Part shown: positions 1 to 8,953 of the stretch, piece after piece
Numbering within the stretch: position 1 is the first letter of the stretch
Layout: each line of letters starts with the position of its first letter
Assembly: GCF_900115095.1 (NCBI RefSeq)
Contig: NZ_FOVH01000002.1
Location: 682,001 to 746,000, forward strand
DNA: 64,000 nucleotides
Reading direction: 5' to 3'
From: Actinomadura madurae
Lineage (GTDB): Bacteria; Actinomycetota; Actinomycetes; Streptosporangiales; Streptosporangiaceae
Program-made: the position numbers and the translations under genes
Notes under the pieces: generated by a model
The model's database searches: none
Told to the model about the DNA's origin: nothing
What the model saw: the letters and a program-made list of their open reading frames with translations, nothing else

Positions 1-2
1 CC

Positions 3-1004
3 GTCACCCGCGAATTCACGGCGAAGAAGGAGGAGGACCGGCTCATCAAGGACCTCCTCAGGGGTAAGTCGGTCGAGGAGTCCCTCGCGGAGGCGCCGCC
101 GGTCGACTTCATGGCCGAGCTGTTCGGCGCGGTGGAGCAGGGCGAGGCACGCGCGGAGGTCAGGCGCGCCCGCGTCCCGAAGCTGTTCGGGTCGACGGAG
201 GAGTTCGTCCGGGAGGCGCTGCGCACGGTGTGCCCGCACCTGCGCGTCGATGACGACGGCGGGCTGCTCGCGTTCGAGCCGCCCCCCGACCTCGTCCATC
301 GGCTGTCCGCGCTGCCGGCGTCCTACCTGCGCACCCACAAGATCACCGAACGGATGAAGGTCACCTTCGACCGGGGCCTCGCGCAGCGCAAGCTGGACGA
401 GGCCCGCCGCACCAAGACCATGTGGCCGGACATCGCGTACCTGTCCGACCTGCACCCGATGGTCGAGTGGCTGGTGGACAAGGTGCAGGTGCAGCTCGTC
501 CGGCGGGCCGCGCCCGTCATCGCCGCGAGGGTGGACGAGCCGACGTTCCTCGTCCAGGGCATCTACTCCAACGCGCTGGGTCAGCCCACGGTGGTCGACT
601 GGATGGCGATCAGCGGCCTGCCGGGCGCGCCGGTCGTCCGCGACATGACCGAGGTCCTCACCGAGGCCGGGGTCGGCCCCACGATGATCAACACGAGCCG
701 GACGCCCGACATCGAAGGACTCACGCCCCTCATCGAGCCGGCGATCCACGCCGCGCGCCGCCACCTGGACGAGCAGCGCGACCGGCACGACGACGAGGTG
801 GCGCGGCCCCTCCGGGAGTACGACGGGCAGCTCGAACTGTGGGAGCGGGAGAGCTTGAAGAGCCTGGACGGGACATCGCACGGCGCGAAGAAGCGCGGGC
901 AGGTGACCGGCACCGTCGCCGACCAGAAGCAGTTGCTCAAGAGCCTGGAGACGACGGGTGAGCCGCTGCTGCGCATCCTCGCCGTCCTTGAGGGGGACTC
1001 GTGA
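3..1004 (+). CDS. SNF2-type helicase C-terminal part, DrmD-like (5' truncated by window edge)
   Basis: The reading frame is open from the first bases of the window, so the gene starts upstream; the ATG at 111 is internal. About 333 residues are visible. They match the region after the ATPase core in large SNF2/RapA-like helicases: an HP-x-VEWLVDKV segment, then FLVQGIYSNALGQPTVVDW, then a charged, probably coiled-coil tail. No Walker motifs are in view. The stop overlaps the GTG start of the methyltransferase by 4 bp (GTGA), so the two are translationally coupled. A SNF2 helicase directly before a large adenine methyltransferase is the drmD-drmMI order of class 1 DISARM. The family call rests on the C-terminal pattern plus context; the upstream ATPase core would confirm it. 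Confidence 0.7.
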   Translation, partial: VTREFTAKKEEDRLIKDLLRGKSVEESLAEAPPVDFMAELFGAVEQGEARAEVRRARVPKLFGSTEEFVREALRTVCPHLRVDDDGGLLAFEPPPDLVHRLSALPASYLRTHKITERMKVTFDRGLAQRKLDEARRTKTMWPDIAYLSDLHPMVEWLVDKVQVQLVRRAAPVIAARVDEPTFLVQGIYSNALGQPTVVDWMAISGLPGAPVVRDMTEVLTEAGVGPTMINTSRTPDIEGLTPLIEPAIHAARRHLDEQRDRHDDEVARPLREYDGQLELWERESLKSLDGTSHGAKKRGQVTGTVADQKQLLKSLETTGEPLLRILAVLEGDS

Positions 1005-4000
1005 CGTACGACTCGATCGTCAACCGCGGCGACTACTTCTCGGCCCACTACCTGGCCGAGGTCCTCCCCAAGGACCTGAAGAAGAAGGACGGGCTGCTCG
1101 CCCGCTGGACCGAGGCCGAGAAGGACGGGCACCCCACCCCGCGCACCGGCCTGCGCGGCCTCAAGCGCAGCTACTTCAAGGACCGTCCGTTCTTCGCCGA
1201 CGCCATGGAGACCGTCCGCGACGGCAAGGACCTTCCGAAGATCGAGGAGTGGAAGAAGGCACTCCACGATCTGCACGGCGACGTCCTCCGCGCCCTGGGC
1301 TTCGACGCCGAGCCGCGCGTCCTGACGGTCGAGCGGTCGGACAAGCAGTACGAGGTCGCCGTCGCGCACGCCGAGCCGGCCGACCGTTCCAGCGTCATAG
1401 CGATCGAGTGCGGATGGGCCCCGGACGTCGACGCCGCCCTCGACACCAGCAGCGCCGGACGGCTCCTCACCCCCGTCGAACTCGACCACCCGCACATGCT
1501 CCGCACCGGGGACAAGCTCGCGTCGTGGCTGTTCGCCGCCGACGAGCCGCCCCGCTACGTGCTGATCCTCGTGGGCGGCGTGGTGATCCTGGCGGACCGG
1601 ATGACGTGGGGCGAGGGACGGTACCTCGCCGTCAGCCTGGACGTCGCGCTCGGCCGCAGCACCGCCGCGACCGCCGAGATCGAGACGATCGCCGCCCTGT
1701 TCAGCGCCGACTCGCTGCTCCCGCCCGAGGAGGGCGGAGCCGAACCCCTCGCCGAACTGCTCTCCGGCTCCCGCCAGCACGCCGTCGGCGTGTCCAAGGA
1801 GCTGCGCGAAGGACTCCGCGAATCCGTCGAGATCATCGCCAACGAGGTCCTCGACCGGATGAGGGAACAGGGTGTCCGCCCCGAAGAGGTCATGGAACCG
1901 GCGGCCTTTGCCAAGGAACTCGGCCGCGAAGCCCTCCGCTACCTCTACCGGATCTTGTTCCTGCTGTACGCCGAGGCCCGCCCGGAACTCGGCATCCTCC
2001 CCACCGACGACGAGGCGTACGTCAGGGGCTACAGCATGGCCCGCCTCGGCGACCTGATCGTCCGCGACCTGGTCTCGGAGGAGTCGCGCCGCAGCGTCCA
2101 CCTCTACGAGTCGCTCGACCTGCTGTTCCGCATGGTCAACGACGGCCGCAACCCGCGCGGCGCCGGCCGCACCCTCGGCTCGGACGGTGAAGGTCTCCGC
2201 TTCGAACCCCTCAAGTCGGACCTCTTCAACCCCGAACGCACCCGCTTCATCGGCAAGGCCGCGATCGACCTCGACGAGGACGACCCCGACTCCAAGCCCA
2301 TCGACACCCGCCTCCGCAACGAGGCTCTGTACAAGGTGCTGCGCCTCCTCATGCTCGCCAAGGGCAAGCGCAAGGAACGCGGCGGCTTCATCTCGTACGC
2401 GCAACTCGGCATCAACCAGCTCGGCGCGGTGTACGAGGGGCTGATGTCGTACACGGGGTTCATCGCGAAGGAGGAGCTGTACGAGGTCGCCAAGAACGGC
2501 GACCCCAAGGACGGCTCCTGGATGATCCCCGCCTCCAAGGCCGACGACTACGAGGACGCCGTCTTCGTCCGCCGCGTGGACGAGAACGGCATCAAGACCG
2601 ACGAGCGCGTCCGCTACAAGCCCGGCGCCTTTGTCTATCGGCTCGCCGGCCGCGACCGCCAGACCAGCGCGTCCTACTACACACCCGAGTCCCTGACGCA
2701 GGTCACCGTGCAGCTCGCGCTTCGCGAACGCCTCGACCAGGACGGGACGACCACCAAGGCCCGCGAGATCCTCGACTGGACGATCTGCGAACCCGCCCTC
2801 GGCTCCGGCGCGTTCCTCAACGAGGCCATGAACCAGGTCGCCGCCGAGTACCTCAAGAGGCGACAGGCCGAGAAGAACCAGAGCCTCGAACCCGACCGCT
2901 ACACGGAAGAACTCCAGAAGGTCAAGGCGTACATCGCCCTGCACAATTCGTATGGGGTGGACCTCAACGAGACGGCCGTCGAACTGGCCGAGGTCTCGCT
3001 GTGGCTGAACGTCATGCACCGAGGCCTGCAAGCTCCATGGTTCGGCCTGCACCTGCGCCGGGGCAACTCGCTCATCGGCGCGGGCCGCCGCCTGTACGAG
3101 GCGCACCACCTCAAGAAGAAGGCGTGGCTCACCACCGCGCCGAAGGACCACCCCTTCCGCGACGGGCCGATCCCCGACGGCCACATCCATCACTTTCTGC
3201 TGCCCGCCCAGGGCTGGGGTGCGGTGGCGAGCGAGAAGGAAGCCAAGAACCTCGCGCTCGACGACGCCAAGCGCCTCGGCGACTGGCGCAAGGGAATGCT
3301 CAAGGACCCGTCCACCAAGAAGAAGCAGGGACAGAAGCTCACCCAGGTCCAACGCCTCCAGGGCCTCGCCTGCCGCGCGGAGTACCTGTGGGAGCTGGTC
3401 ATCAAGCGGTTGGAGCTGTCCGAGAAGGACATCAGCCGCCGTATTCAGGTCTGGGGAGCGGACGACCTCCGCGAGCCGGGGGAGGAGATCGTCTCCCGCG
3501 AGCAAATTCTCAAAGACCTGATGTATCCGGGCACGCCCTTCTGGCGCCTCAAGACGCTGATGGACACGTGGTGCGCCCTCTGGTTCTGGCCCCTCGACAA
3601 GGCCGGCCTGCTGGACGGCTCGGACGGCATCTACGAGCGGTTGAAGGAGAACGTCCTCGACAGCGTCCCGCCCGCCCCCGCCGTCATTGAGGCGCCGGAC
3701 CCCGACCCGACCGGATTCCCGCAAAGCTGGGAGGCGGCGTCGCTCTTCGGGGAGACCCCTGTCCAGATCCCGATCAACCAGTCGAAGCCGCGGCCCAAGT
3801 CACCCCGCAAGCCCGCCCGCGTCGAGCGCCGCTCAGTAATCCCGCTCGCGGACCTGGACGACTGGCTCGATTTCGCCGAGGCCCTCCTCGGCACCACGGA
3901 CATCCCGGAAGACTCCCTCGGTGCCCACTTCGCGTCGTTGGGAGAGTTGGGCGAGCACGAAGACCAACTCCCTGCCTGGATGGGCATGGACAACGAATTC

Positions 4001-6022
4001 AAGCTCAATGAGCGTTTCCCTTGGCTCAACACTGTCGAAAACATCGCCAGGCAGCAGGGCTGCTTCCACTGGGAACTCCAGTTCGCACAAATCTTCCAAA
4101 GGGGTGGCTTCGACCTTCAGGTGGGCAACCCTCCCTGGGTGCGTCCGCGCTGGGAAGAGGCAGCAATTCTTGCTGAGGTTGAGCCTTGGTTCGTGCTCGT
4201 GGATAAGCCAAGCCTATCTGACCGCCTCTCCCGTAAGAGTGCTCTCTTGCAGGAGCCGGTGACAGTGGAATACTTCCTGCATGCCATGGCCGAACACGCA
4301 GGCATGGTGGAGTTTATTGGATCAGGGAGCGTCTACTCACTGCTCTCGGGAACGCAACCTGACCTCTACCGTGCATTCATGTGTCGTGCTTGGCGGAACA
4401 TTAGCCCAACTGGGGTTATTGGATTCATTCACCCAGACACGCATTTCGGTGGAGTGAAGGAAGGTTTGCTTCGCTCAAGAGCCTATAGGCACCTTCGTAT
4501 TCATGCAAAATTCATCAACGCAGCAAACTGGGCATTCGAGGATCTTAGTCGTACACAAGAATTTGGTCTCCATATTTATGGCGTCGAAGGTGACGTGGAC
4601 TTCCTCCATTTCAGTGACCTCTATGACAGTAACGTGATTCTTGGATCACTTAATGATGACGGAACGGGAGAAACGCCCGGAATTAAATACCAAGGCAAGT
4701 GGGATGTAAGGCCGCATAGGGCAAGAATTATTAAAGTGAATAAAAGTGTGCTGGCTGAATGGCGACGACTTCTGAGTGCAGCGAACGTGCCAGTCGAGCA
4801 GACTCCCCTCCTCTATCCGATTACAACAGGTGAAGTCGACGCAATCGGCGTTCTGGCAAATTACAAAAGGAGATTGGGTGCTAGTAATCCCGCTATCAGT
4901 CGGGGATATGATGAGGCGAACGACAAGAGCAACGGGCTGATCCGCTGGCAGGTAGGGAGACCGGAGGTATTGGAAGAAGTCATCCTCCAGGGATCTCACA
5001 TCAGTGTTGCTACCCCTTTCGCTAAGGAGCCGCCTAGGTTCAAGAGTTCGGACCGTGCTCAAGACCTAAATGACCTACCGGTAGACGCAATCCCGGCGAC
5101 AAACTACAGACGAGCCTCAGGGCTTGACGAATATCGCAACGCGCAAGACCGATGGTCTATCCATGGTCGAGCCGGGGTATACACTAAGTTTTATCGGCTG
5201 GCCTGGCGACGCATGATTCCTTTCAATGGAGAGCGGTCGCTTTACGCCGCGATACTGCCGCCAGGGCCGGCTCATGTAGATGCCGTTCATACGATGGCTG
5301 TCATTGACAATCGCTTCACCGCTTTGACGGCGGGCTTCTGGGCGGCACTCCCGCTCGACTACTTGCTGCGAATAAGCGGCCGCTCGGATCTTCGCAAGGC
5401 GGACGCCCGGGTTATGCCAGCACCTGATTCTGATCATCCTTTGGCGCGAAGCTTGTTGCTAAGAACCCTTCGCCTCAACTGCCTTACCAGAGACTATGCT
5501 GGTCTTTGGGGTGAATTGTATGACGACTCTTGGTTGAGTGATGAATGGGCTGCATATTGGCCGGGGATTAAGCCATTGAGTTCCCCTAAGGCCGTAGACA
5601 GAGAATGGGGTCCTGTTACACCGTTGCGATCAGAGCGAGAGCGTAGAGCGGCTTTGGTTGAGATTGACGCGCTGGTTTCATTGCTGCTCGGGATGACCGT
5701 TGAGCAGTTGATTGCGGTCTACCGCTCGCGCTACCCAGTTCTTGCTGACTATGAATCGAACATTTGGTTCGACGCTGACGGCCGAAAGATCGCGAAGAAT
5801 CACAACGCTTATGGGTACGTCCAATCAAGGGTGCACTTTGATCAATTGATGGACTATCTTGCTTCGGGTGCCGACTCATCTGTTCCAGTGGGGTACCGAG
5901 CGCCGTTCTACAAGGCCGATCGGGAGGCTGAGTATCGGCAGGCGCATGCTGTGTTCTCGGAGCGGTTGGAGCGGGCGAAGGCTGAGGGGTGGACGCCCGG
6001 CGGCGAAGATTCCTCGGCGTAG
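1001..6022 (+). CDS. Large N6-adenine DNA methyltransferase (Eco57I/DrmMI-like)
   Basis: A 1673-residue class I adenine methyltransferase. SAM-binding motif I is EPALGSGAF at about 597-605, preceded by an ASYYTPESLTQVTVQL segment typical of Eco57I-type enzymes. Catalytic motif IV is NPPW at 1043-1046. The roughly 440 residues between them are far longer than in stand-alone methylases. The C-terminal 600 residues should hold the target-recognition region. The start is GTG with AGGGGG just upstream, overlapping the helicase stop. No PD-(D/E)XK motif is evident, so this looks like the modification arm of a multi-gene system. Base composition changes sharply inside the gene: the first two thirds are very GC rich, whereas from about 4130 it is much poorer (23 G/C in 60 at 4681-4740), suggesting exchange of the recognition part. 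Confidence 0.85.
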   Translation: MTYDSIVNRGDYFSAHYLAEVLPKDLKKKDGLLARWTEAEKDGHPTPRTGLRGLKRSYFKDRPFFADAMETVRDGKDLPKIEEWKKALHDLHGDVLRALGFDAEPRVLTVERSDKQYEVAVAHAEPADRSSVIAIECGWAPDVDAALDTSSAGRLLTPVELDHPHMLRTGDKLASWLFAADEPPRYVLILVGGVVILADRMTWGEGRYLAVSLDVALGRSTAATAEIETIAALFSADSLLPPEEGGAEPLAELLSGSRQHAVGVSKELREGLRESVEIIANEVLDRMREQGVRPEEVMEPAAFAKELGREALRYLYRILFLLYAEARPELGILPTDDEAYVRGYSMARLGDLIVRDLVSEESRRSVHLYESLDLLFRMVNDGRNPRGAGRTLGSDGEGLRFEPLKSDLFNPERTRFIGKAAIDLDEDDPDSKPIDTRLRNEALYKVLRLLMLAKGKRKERGGFISYAQLGINQLGAVYEGLMSYTGFIAKEELYEVAKNGDPKDGSWMIPASKADDYEDAVFVRRVDENGIKTDERVRYKPGAFVYRLAGRDRQTSASYYTPESLTQVTVQLALRERLDQDGTTTKAREILDWTICEPALGSGAFLNEAMNQVAAEYLKRRQAEKNQSLEPDRYTEELQKVKAYIALHNSYGVDLNETAVELAEVSLWLNVMHRGLQAPWFGLHLRRGNSLIGAGRRLYEAHHLKKKAWLTTAPKDHPFRDGPIPDGHIHHFLLPAQGWGAVASEKEAKNLALDDAKRLGDWRKGMLKDPSTKKKQGQKLTQVQRLQGLACRAEYLWELVIKRLELSEKDISRRIQVWGADDLREPGEEIVSREQILKDLMYPGTPFWRLKTLMDTWCALWFWPLDKAGLLDGSDGIYERLKENVLDSVPPAPAVIEAPDPDPTGFPQSWEAASLFGETPVQIPINQSKPRPKSPRKPARVERRSVIPLADLDDWLDFAEALLGTTDIPEDSLGAHFASLGELGEHEDQLPAWMGMDNEFKLNERFPWLNTVENIARQQGCFHWELQFAQIFQRGGFDLQVGNPPWVRPRWEEAAILAEVEPWFVLVDKPSLSDRLSRKSALLQEPVTVEYFLHAMAEHAGMVEFIGSGSVYSLLSGTQPDLYRAFMCRAWRNISPTGVIGFIHPDTHFGGVKEGLLRSRAYRHLRIHAKFINAANWAFEDLSRTQEFGLHIYGVEGDVDFLHFSDLYDSNVILGSLNDDGTGETPGIKYQGKWDVRPHRARIIKVNKSVLAEWRRLLSAANVPVEQTPLLYPITTGEVDAIGVLANYKRRLGASNPAISRGYDEANDKSNGLIRWQVGRPEVLEEVILQGSHISVATPFAKEPPRFKSSDRAQDLNDLPVDAIPATNYRRASGLDEYRNAQDRWSIHGRAGVYTKFYRLAWRRMIPFNGERSLYAAILPPGPAHVDAVHTMAVIDNRFTALTAGFWAALPLDYLLRISGRSDLRKADARVMPAPDSDHPLARSLLLRTLRLNCLTRDYAGLWGELYDDSWLSDEWAAYWPGIKPLSSPKAVDREWGPVTPLRSERERRAALVEIDALVSLLLGMTVEQLIAVYRSRYPVLADYESNIWFDADGRKIAKNHNAYGYVQSRVHFDQLMDYLASGADSSVPVGYRAPFYKADREAEYRQAHAVFSERLERAKAEGWTPGGEDSSA

Positions 6023-7194
6023 ATGGGTTGCGCTGGACTCGATTGCGTCCTGCTGGCCGGGCGGTTGTTATTCATCCGTTGGATGGCAGGTTGCCCGAAG
6101 GTGAGAGGGGCTGGGCTGGCTTGCGTAAGGTCTTGACGCTCATTAGTGGGCTGACCTTAGCGGCCGCTCTGATTCGTCTGTTGCGTCAGGCATCTTCGGG
6201 CCAGCGGCAACATAACCCTCAAGGGGGAGAAGGAGAGCCGCCGGGCCGTTCCCCGGCGTCTCAGGAAGTTGGAGCTCAGAACTCCAAGTTGAAAGTCGTG
6301 TTGGCTTTCGTTTTTGCAGGGCTCGGGATTGCTTTGGCTGTTGCTGCCTGGGATCGCTTCACTGTTTCGGCGCCGCCAGCGCCGTCAGAACATTTCGACG
6401 GCGTGATAACCGTCTATCTCCCCGAGAAGACTGATCTTGTTGATGTAGAAGTCAAGCATGCACTCGCTACTGGGGAACCCCCATCGGAGCAAGGTCAGGT
6501 AAATACCCAGATGTACCTGACAGTGAAGATGCAAGGGGCGCGGAAGGCGCAAGCTTGCATGCCCTGGGCGTTGGGGCTCTTCAATCAGGCGAAGTTGCGC
6601 AACATAGAAGCGTCTTCCGGGGTCTCCGCGGCTGGATCACCGGCGGAAGAGCGAGGCGTCCAGCGTGTCAAAGGTATGTCATGCGGCGATGGCAAGGGGC
6701 GTCATGAAGTCTCCGTTTCAGGCGATCTGCTGCAAAGCTTCTTCAGCGTGTCCGGTTTTCGTCTTTCGGTGACGACGCCAACCGTTTGGGTCGTCAATGT
6801 TCCCAGGGCTGTATTTGACCGCGACGTTGAGTACTTTCCGGTCCGTGATGAGTCTCTGAAGACTTCCAGCCCTAAGAGGTGGAATATTGTCGTCAGGCTT
6901 TTGTATCTGACCTCGCAGTACAGAAGAGACTCGGGAGCGGGCAGGGATGACCGGCTCGGAGTTACCTTGCAAGCCTCTGATAAAGAGCCTGAGAGGTTGG
7001 GAGTTTTCCCGCAGGAGTCGGCCACCATGCAGCAGGAGTATGCGGCGTACACATACTTGTCGGGAGAGGCCGCAGGTAACCGCGCCCTGCTCATCGCAGG
7101 TGTCCTTGCGGGGCTCGCTGGTGGTCTTCTGCCATGGGCCGGGCAACTCTTGCTGGATGCATTTCCAGGCAGGCGGCGAGGGGCTACCTCGTGA
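5989..7194 (+). CDS. Membrane protein of unknown function in the defence operon
   Basis: About 400 residues of no recognised family. Hydrophobic segments lie at roughly 47-64 (LTLISGLTLAAALIRLL), 102-122 (VVLAFVFAGLGIALAVAAW) and near the C-terminus (LLIAGVLAGLAGGLLPWAGQLLL). Between the second and third lies a domain of about 230 residues with Cys pairs, probably exposed on one face of the membrane. The GTG at 5989 overlaps the methyltransferase end by 34 bp and lacks a well-spaced ribosome site; a TTG near 6121 in front of the first hydrophobic segment is an alternative. Composition matches the GC-poor end of the methyltransferase, not the helicase downstream. Codon 57 is TTA (6157-6159), rare in such genomes and a bldA-type control codon in streptomycetes. 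Confidence 0.6.
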   Translation: MDARRRRFLGVDGLRWTRLRPAGRAVVIHPLDGRLPEGERGWAGLRKVLTLISGLTLAAALIRLLRQASSGQRQHNPQGGEGEPPGRSPASQEVGAQNSKLKVVLAFVFAGLGIALAVAAWDRFTVSAPPAPSEHFDGVITVYLPEKTDLVDVEVKHALATGEPPSEQGQVNTQMYLTVKMQGARKAQACMPWALGLFNQAKLRNIEASSGVSAAGSPAEERGVQRVKGMSCGDGKGRHEVSVSGDLLQSFFSVSGFRLSVTTPTVWVVNVPRAVFDRDVEYFPVRDESLKTSSPKRWNIVVRLLYLTSQYRRDSGAGRDDRLGVTLQASDKEPERLGVFPQESATMQQEYAAYTYLSGEAAGNRALLIAGVLAGLAGGLLPWAGQLLLDAFPGRRRGATS

Positions 7195-7222
7195 TCGGAT
7201 TGGTCCGGCGAGGAGCCACAGG

Positions 7223-7244
7223 GCAGCCTCTGCGGCGAGGCTGC
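7223..7244. terminator. Hairpin between convergent genes
   Basis: Perfect 8-bp stem GCAGCCTC/GAGGCTGC with a 6-nt loop, placed between the end of the membrane protein gene (+) and the end of the RsbW-type gene (-). There is no T tract, which is usual for actinomycete terminators. It could serve both strands. Confidence 0.5.
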
Positions 7245-7331
7245 GGTGAAGGCGTGCCGCCGGGGGCGGTGCGGCGTGCTGGTCGGAGGAACCTTCCGCG
7301 TGAACAGCACGCCGCTGGCTTCGCCGTCCTG

Positions 7332-7757
7332 TCAGGGCTTGAGACGAGCCCAGACCCACTTGCCGCCGGATGGGTCGGGGGTGTGGCCGCACTCGGTGGC
7401 GAGGGCCGTGACGATCGGGAGGCCCCGGCCGCCGTTGTCGTCCCAGTTCTCCTCGGAGACGTCCAGCGTTTCGAGCGTCAGCTCGGTCAGCGGGTGTACT
7501 CGTGGAGGGGTCGGGCTGGCGTCCCATACCGCGATGAGGACGCCGGCGGTGTCGCGGCTGCACTGGTAGCGGATCTCCTTGCCGGGCGTCGCTGCCACGG
7601 CGTTGGTGATCAATTCCGAGACGATCAGGAATGCATCGTCCGAAATGTGCGTACAGCCCCAATTGTGCAGTCGCGTTCGCGTCAGTGTGCGTGCGAGGCC
7701 AGGCGCGGCCTTCGAGGCCAGCATAGGCATCAGCAGGCAGTCGGGCGTTGTGAGCAT
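7332..7757 (-). CDS. RsbW/HATPase-family ATP-binding protein
   Basis: 141 residues of the GHKL fold (anti-sigma-factor kinase-like). Visible ATP-site boxes are the N box SELITNAVAAT, a G1-like VWDASPTPP and a G2-like DDNGGRGLPIV. The open frame continues further upstream, but the ATG at 7755-7757 is the credible start: GGAAGG lies 8-10 nt before it and the upstream residues are atypical. It is divergent from the XRE gene and, with the following DUF397 gene, forms the trio known around WhiJ-like regulators in streptomycetes. Its partner is unknown. The divergent spacer holds a perfect inverted repeat, so the XRE protein probably controls both directions. Confidence 0.8.
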   Translation of the reverse strand: MLTTPDCLLMPMLASKAAPGLARTLTRTRLHNWGCTHISDDAFLIVSELITNAVAATPGKEIRYQCSRDTAGVLIAVWDASPTPPRVHPLTELTLETLDVSEENWDDNGGRGLPIVTALATECGHTPDPSGGKWVWARLKP

Positions 7758-7777
7758 CGCCCCGCCTTCCCTTGTGT

Positions 7778-7847
7778 GTTTCCGGATTTCTATCTCCAGG
7801 ATCAGGCAGAGGAGATAACCTCGCGCGTATCTGGGAAATCCGGAAAC
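7778..7847. promoter_or_regulatory. Inverted repeat in divergent promoter (putative XRE operator)
   Basis: Two 12-bp arms, GTTTCCGGATTT at 7778-7789 and AAATCCGGAAAC at 7836-7847, are exact reverse complements 46 bp apart. Each contains the palindrome TCCGGA. They fill the spacer between the RsbW-type gene (starts 7757, -) and the XRE gene (starts 7860, +). Two separated half sites suit looping or paired binding by the XRE dimer; that it is the ligand is inferred. Confidence 0.6.
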
Positions 7848-7859
7848 AGTGGAGGGTGC

Positions 7860-8675
7860 ATGGCCAACACCAGGGAGCCGCTCGACCCCAAGATCTCTCT
7901 GTGGCACTTTCTGGCGTACGCACTGCGCTTCGAACGAGAGAAGCATGATCACTCGTTGACCCAATGCGGGCAGATCATCAACGCTGCTCGCTCGACTGTT
8001 TCCAACATGGAGGCCGGGCGCCTCAAGCTGCACGACGACCAAGCGAGAGCGCTGGACAAAAAGTACAACACGCCTAGGCTTTTCGAAATGCTGATTTGGT
8101 TCGCCCGTACAGCGCATGAGCCCGACTGGTTCAGGCAGTACACCCAGTACGAGTCACAGGCGACTGTGATCAGGGTTTATCAGGGCCAGGTCATCCCCGT
8201 CCCGTTCCAGACTGAGGACTACGCCCGCGCGTTCGTGGAGGTCGGCGGTACTGCTGACGTCGAGGCTGCCGTCTCTGCACGCATGGCTCGTCAGAAGACG
8301 CTTCTGGGTGGCTCCTCTGGCCCGCTGCTGCTCGTGTTGCTGGACGAGGGTGTCCTTTACCGTCCAGTCGGCGGCGCAGAGGTGATGAAGGCGCAGCTTC
8401 AACGCCTGCTGGAGTTCGGCGAGCGTTCCAATGTGATCATTCGCGTCATCCCGAGGTCGGCCGGGGCGTATATAGGTCTTGACGGCCCGTTTCAGATCAT
8501 GAGTCTGGAAGCTCGGGACATCGCCTACATTGGGGCGTTTCGTGGAGGCCGCCTGGTGGAGGTCCCGTCCGAGGTAAGGCAACTGAGCATCGACTTCGAG
8601 CGGATTGGAGCGAAAGCCCTCCATGAGGACGCCTCCAGGGCTCTGATCTGCAAGGTGATGGAGGAGTACGCATGA
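7860..8675 (+). CDS. XRE-family regulator with DUF5753 (WhiJ/Scr1-like)
   Basis: 271 residues. The N-terminus carries a Cro/C1-type helix-turn-helix (LTQCGQIINAARSTVSNMEAGR, about 36-57); the rest matches DUF5753, including EPDWFRQYTQYES near 92 and PVPFQTEDYARAF around 118. The frame is open far upstream, but ATG 7860 has GGAGGG 5 nt before it and gives the normal family length. The stop overlaps the DUF397 start (ATGA). In streptomycetes, XRE-DUF5753 and DUF397 proteins act as linked pairs in developmental control. Here the pair sits inside a defence operon, between the membrane protein and the DUF1998 helicase, so it may set expression of the downstream genes or be a later insertion. Confidence 0.85.
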   Translation: MANTREPLDPKISLWHFLAYALRFEREKHDHSLTQCGQIINAARSTVSNMEAGRLKLHDDQARALDKKYNTPRLFEMLIWFARTAHEPDWFRQYTQYESQATVIRVYQGQVIPVPFQTEDYARAFVEVGGTADVEAAVSARMARQKTLLGGSSGPLLLVLLDEGVLYRPVGGAEVMKAQLQRLLEFGERSNVIIRVIPRSAGAYIGLDGPFQIMSLEARDIAYIGAFRGGRLVEVPSEVRQLSIDFERIGAKALHEDASRALICKVMEEYA

Positions 8676-8866
8676 CTACCGCGTGGCGCAAGAGTTCGTA
8701 CAGCGGTGGCGCGACCGATGAAGCGTGCATCGAACTGGCCGTGCTGCCCGAAGGAGTCGGGGTCAGGGACTCAATGGACCCGGACGGCGGACGGCTCGTC
8801 GTGAACCGGGCGCAGCTCGGAAGCCTGATGCAAGCAATCAAGGAAGGGGCTCTCGACCGGGCCTGA
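8672..8866 (+). CDS. DUF397 protein
   Basis: 64 residues, the full usual length. The family signature is clear: WRKSSYSGG near the N-terminus, CIELAV, then GVRDS and a C-terminal helix. It overlaps the XRE gene by 4 bp and is surely co-translated with it. DUF397 proteins are small partners of WhiJ-type regulators; the molecular role is not settled. Confidence 0.88.
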   Translation: MTTAWRKSSYSGGATDEACIELAVLPEGVGVRDSMDPDGGRLVVNRAQLGSLMQAIKEGALDRA

Positions 8867-8876
8867 TGAGCACGCG

Positions 8877-8915
8877 GGCCGATCTTGGAATGAGTCGCTC
8901 GCTTCAAGATCGGCC
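8877..8915 (+). terminator. Strong hairpin between DUF397 and the helicase gene
   Basis: Perfect 11-bp stem GGCCGATCTTG (8877-8887) with CAAGATCGGCC (8905-8915) and a 17-nt loop, starting 10 nt after the DUF397 stop and ending 38 nt before the helicase start. No T tract follows. It may end the regulator transcript, stabilise a processed end, or attenuate read-through into the helicase gene. Confidence 0.5.
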
Positions 8916-8953
8916 AGCTCGGCGGGGGAGTGACTGATGGAGAGGGGCGCGGG

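Noticed and set aside
581..3724. 1047-codon open frame on the - strand opposite the methyltransferase
   Set aside because: It is an antisense shadow of a GC-rich gene: no start region, no domain, and the + strand frame carries clear catalytic motifs.
7134..7859. Upstream extension of the XRE frame
   Set aside because: The family starts at the ATG at 7860, which has a good ribosome site; the extension overlaps the RsbW-type gene on the other strand.
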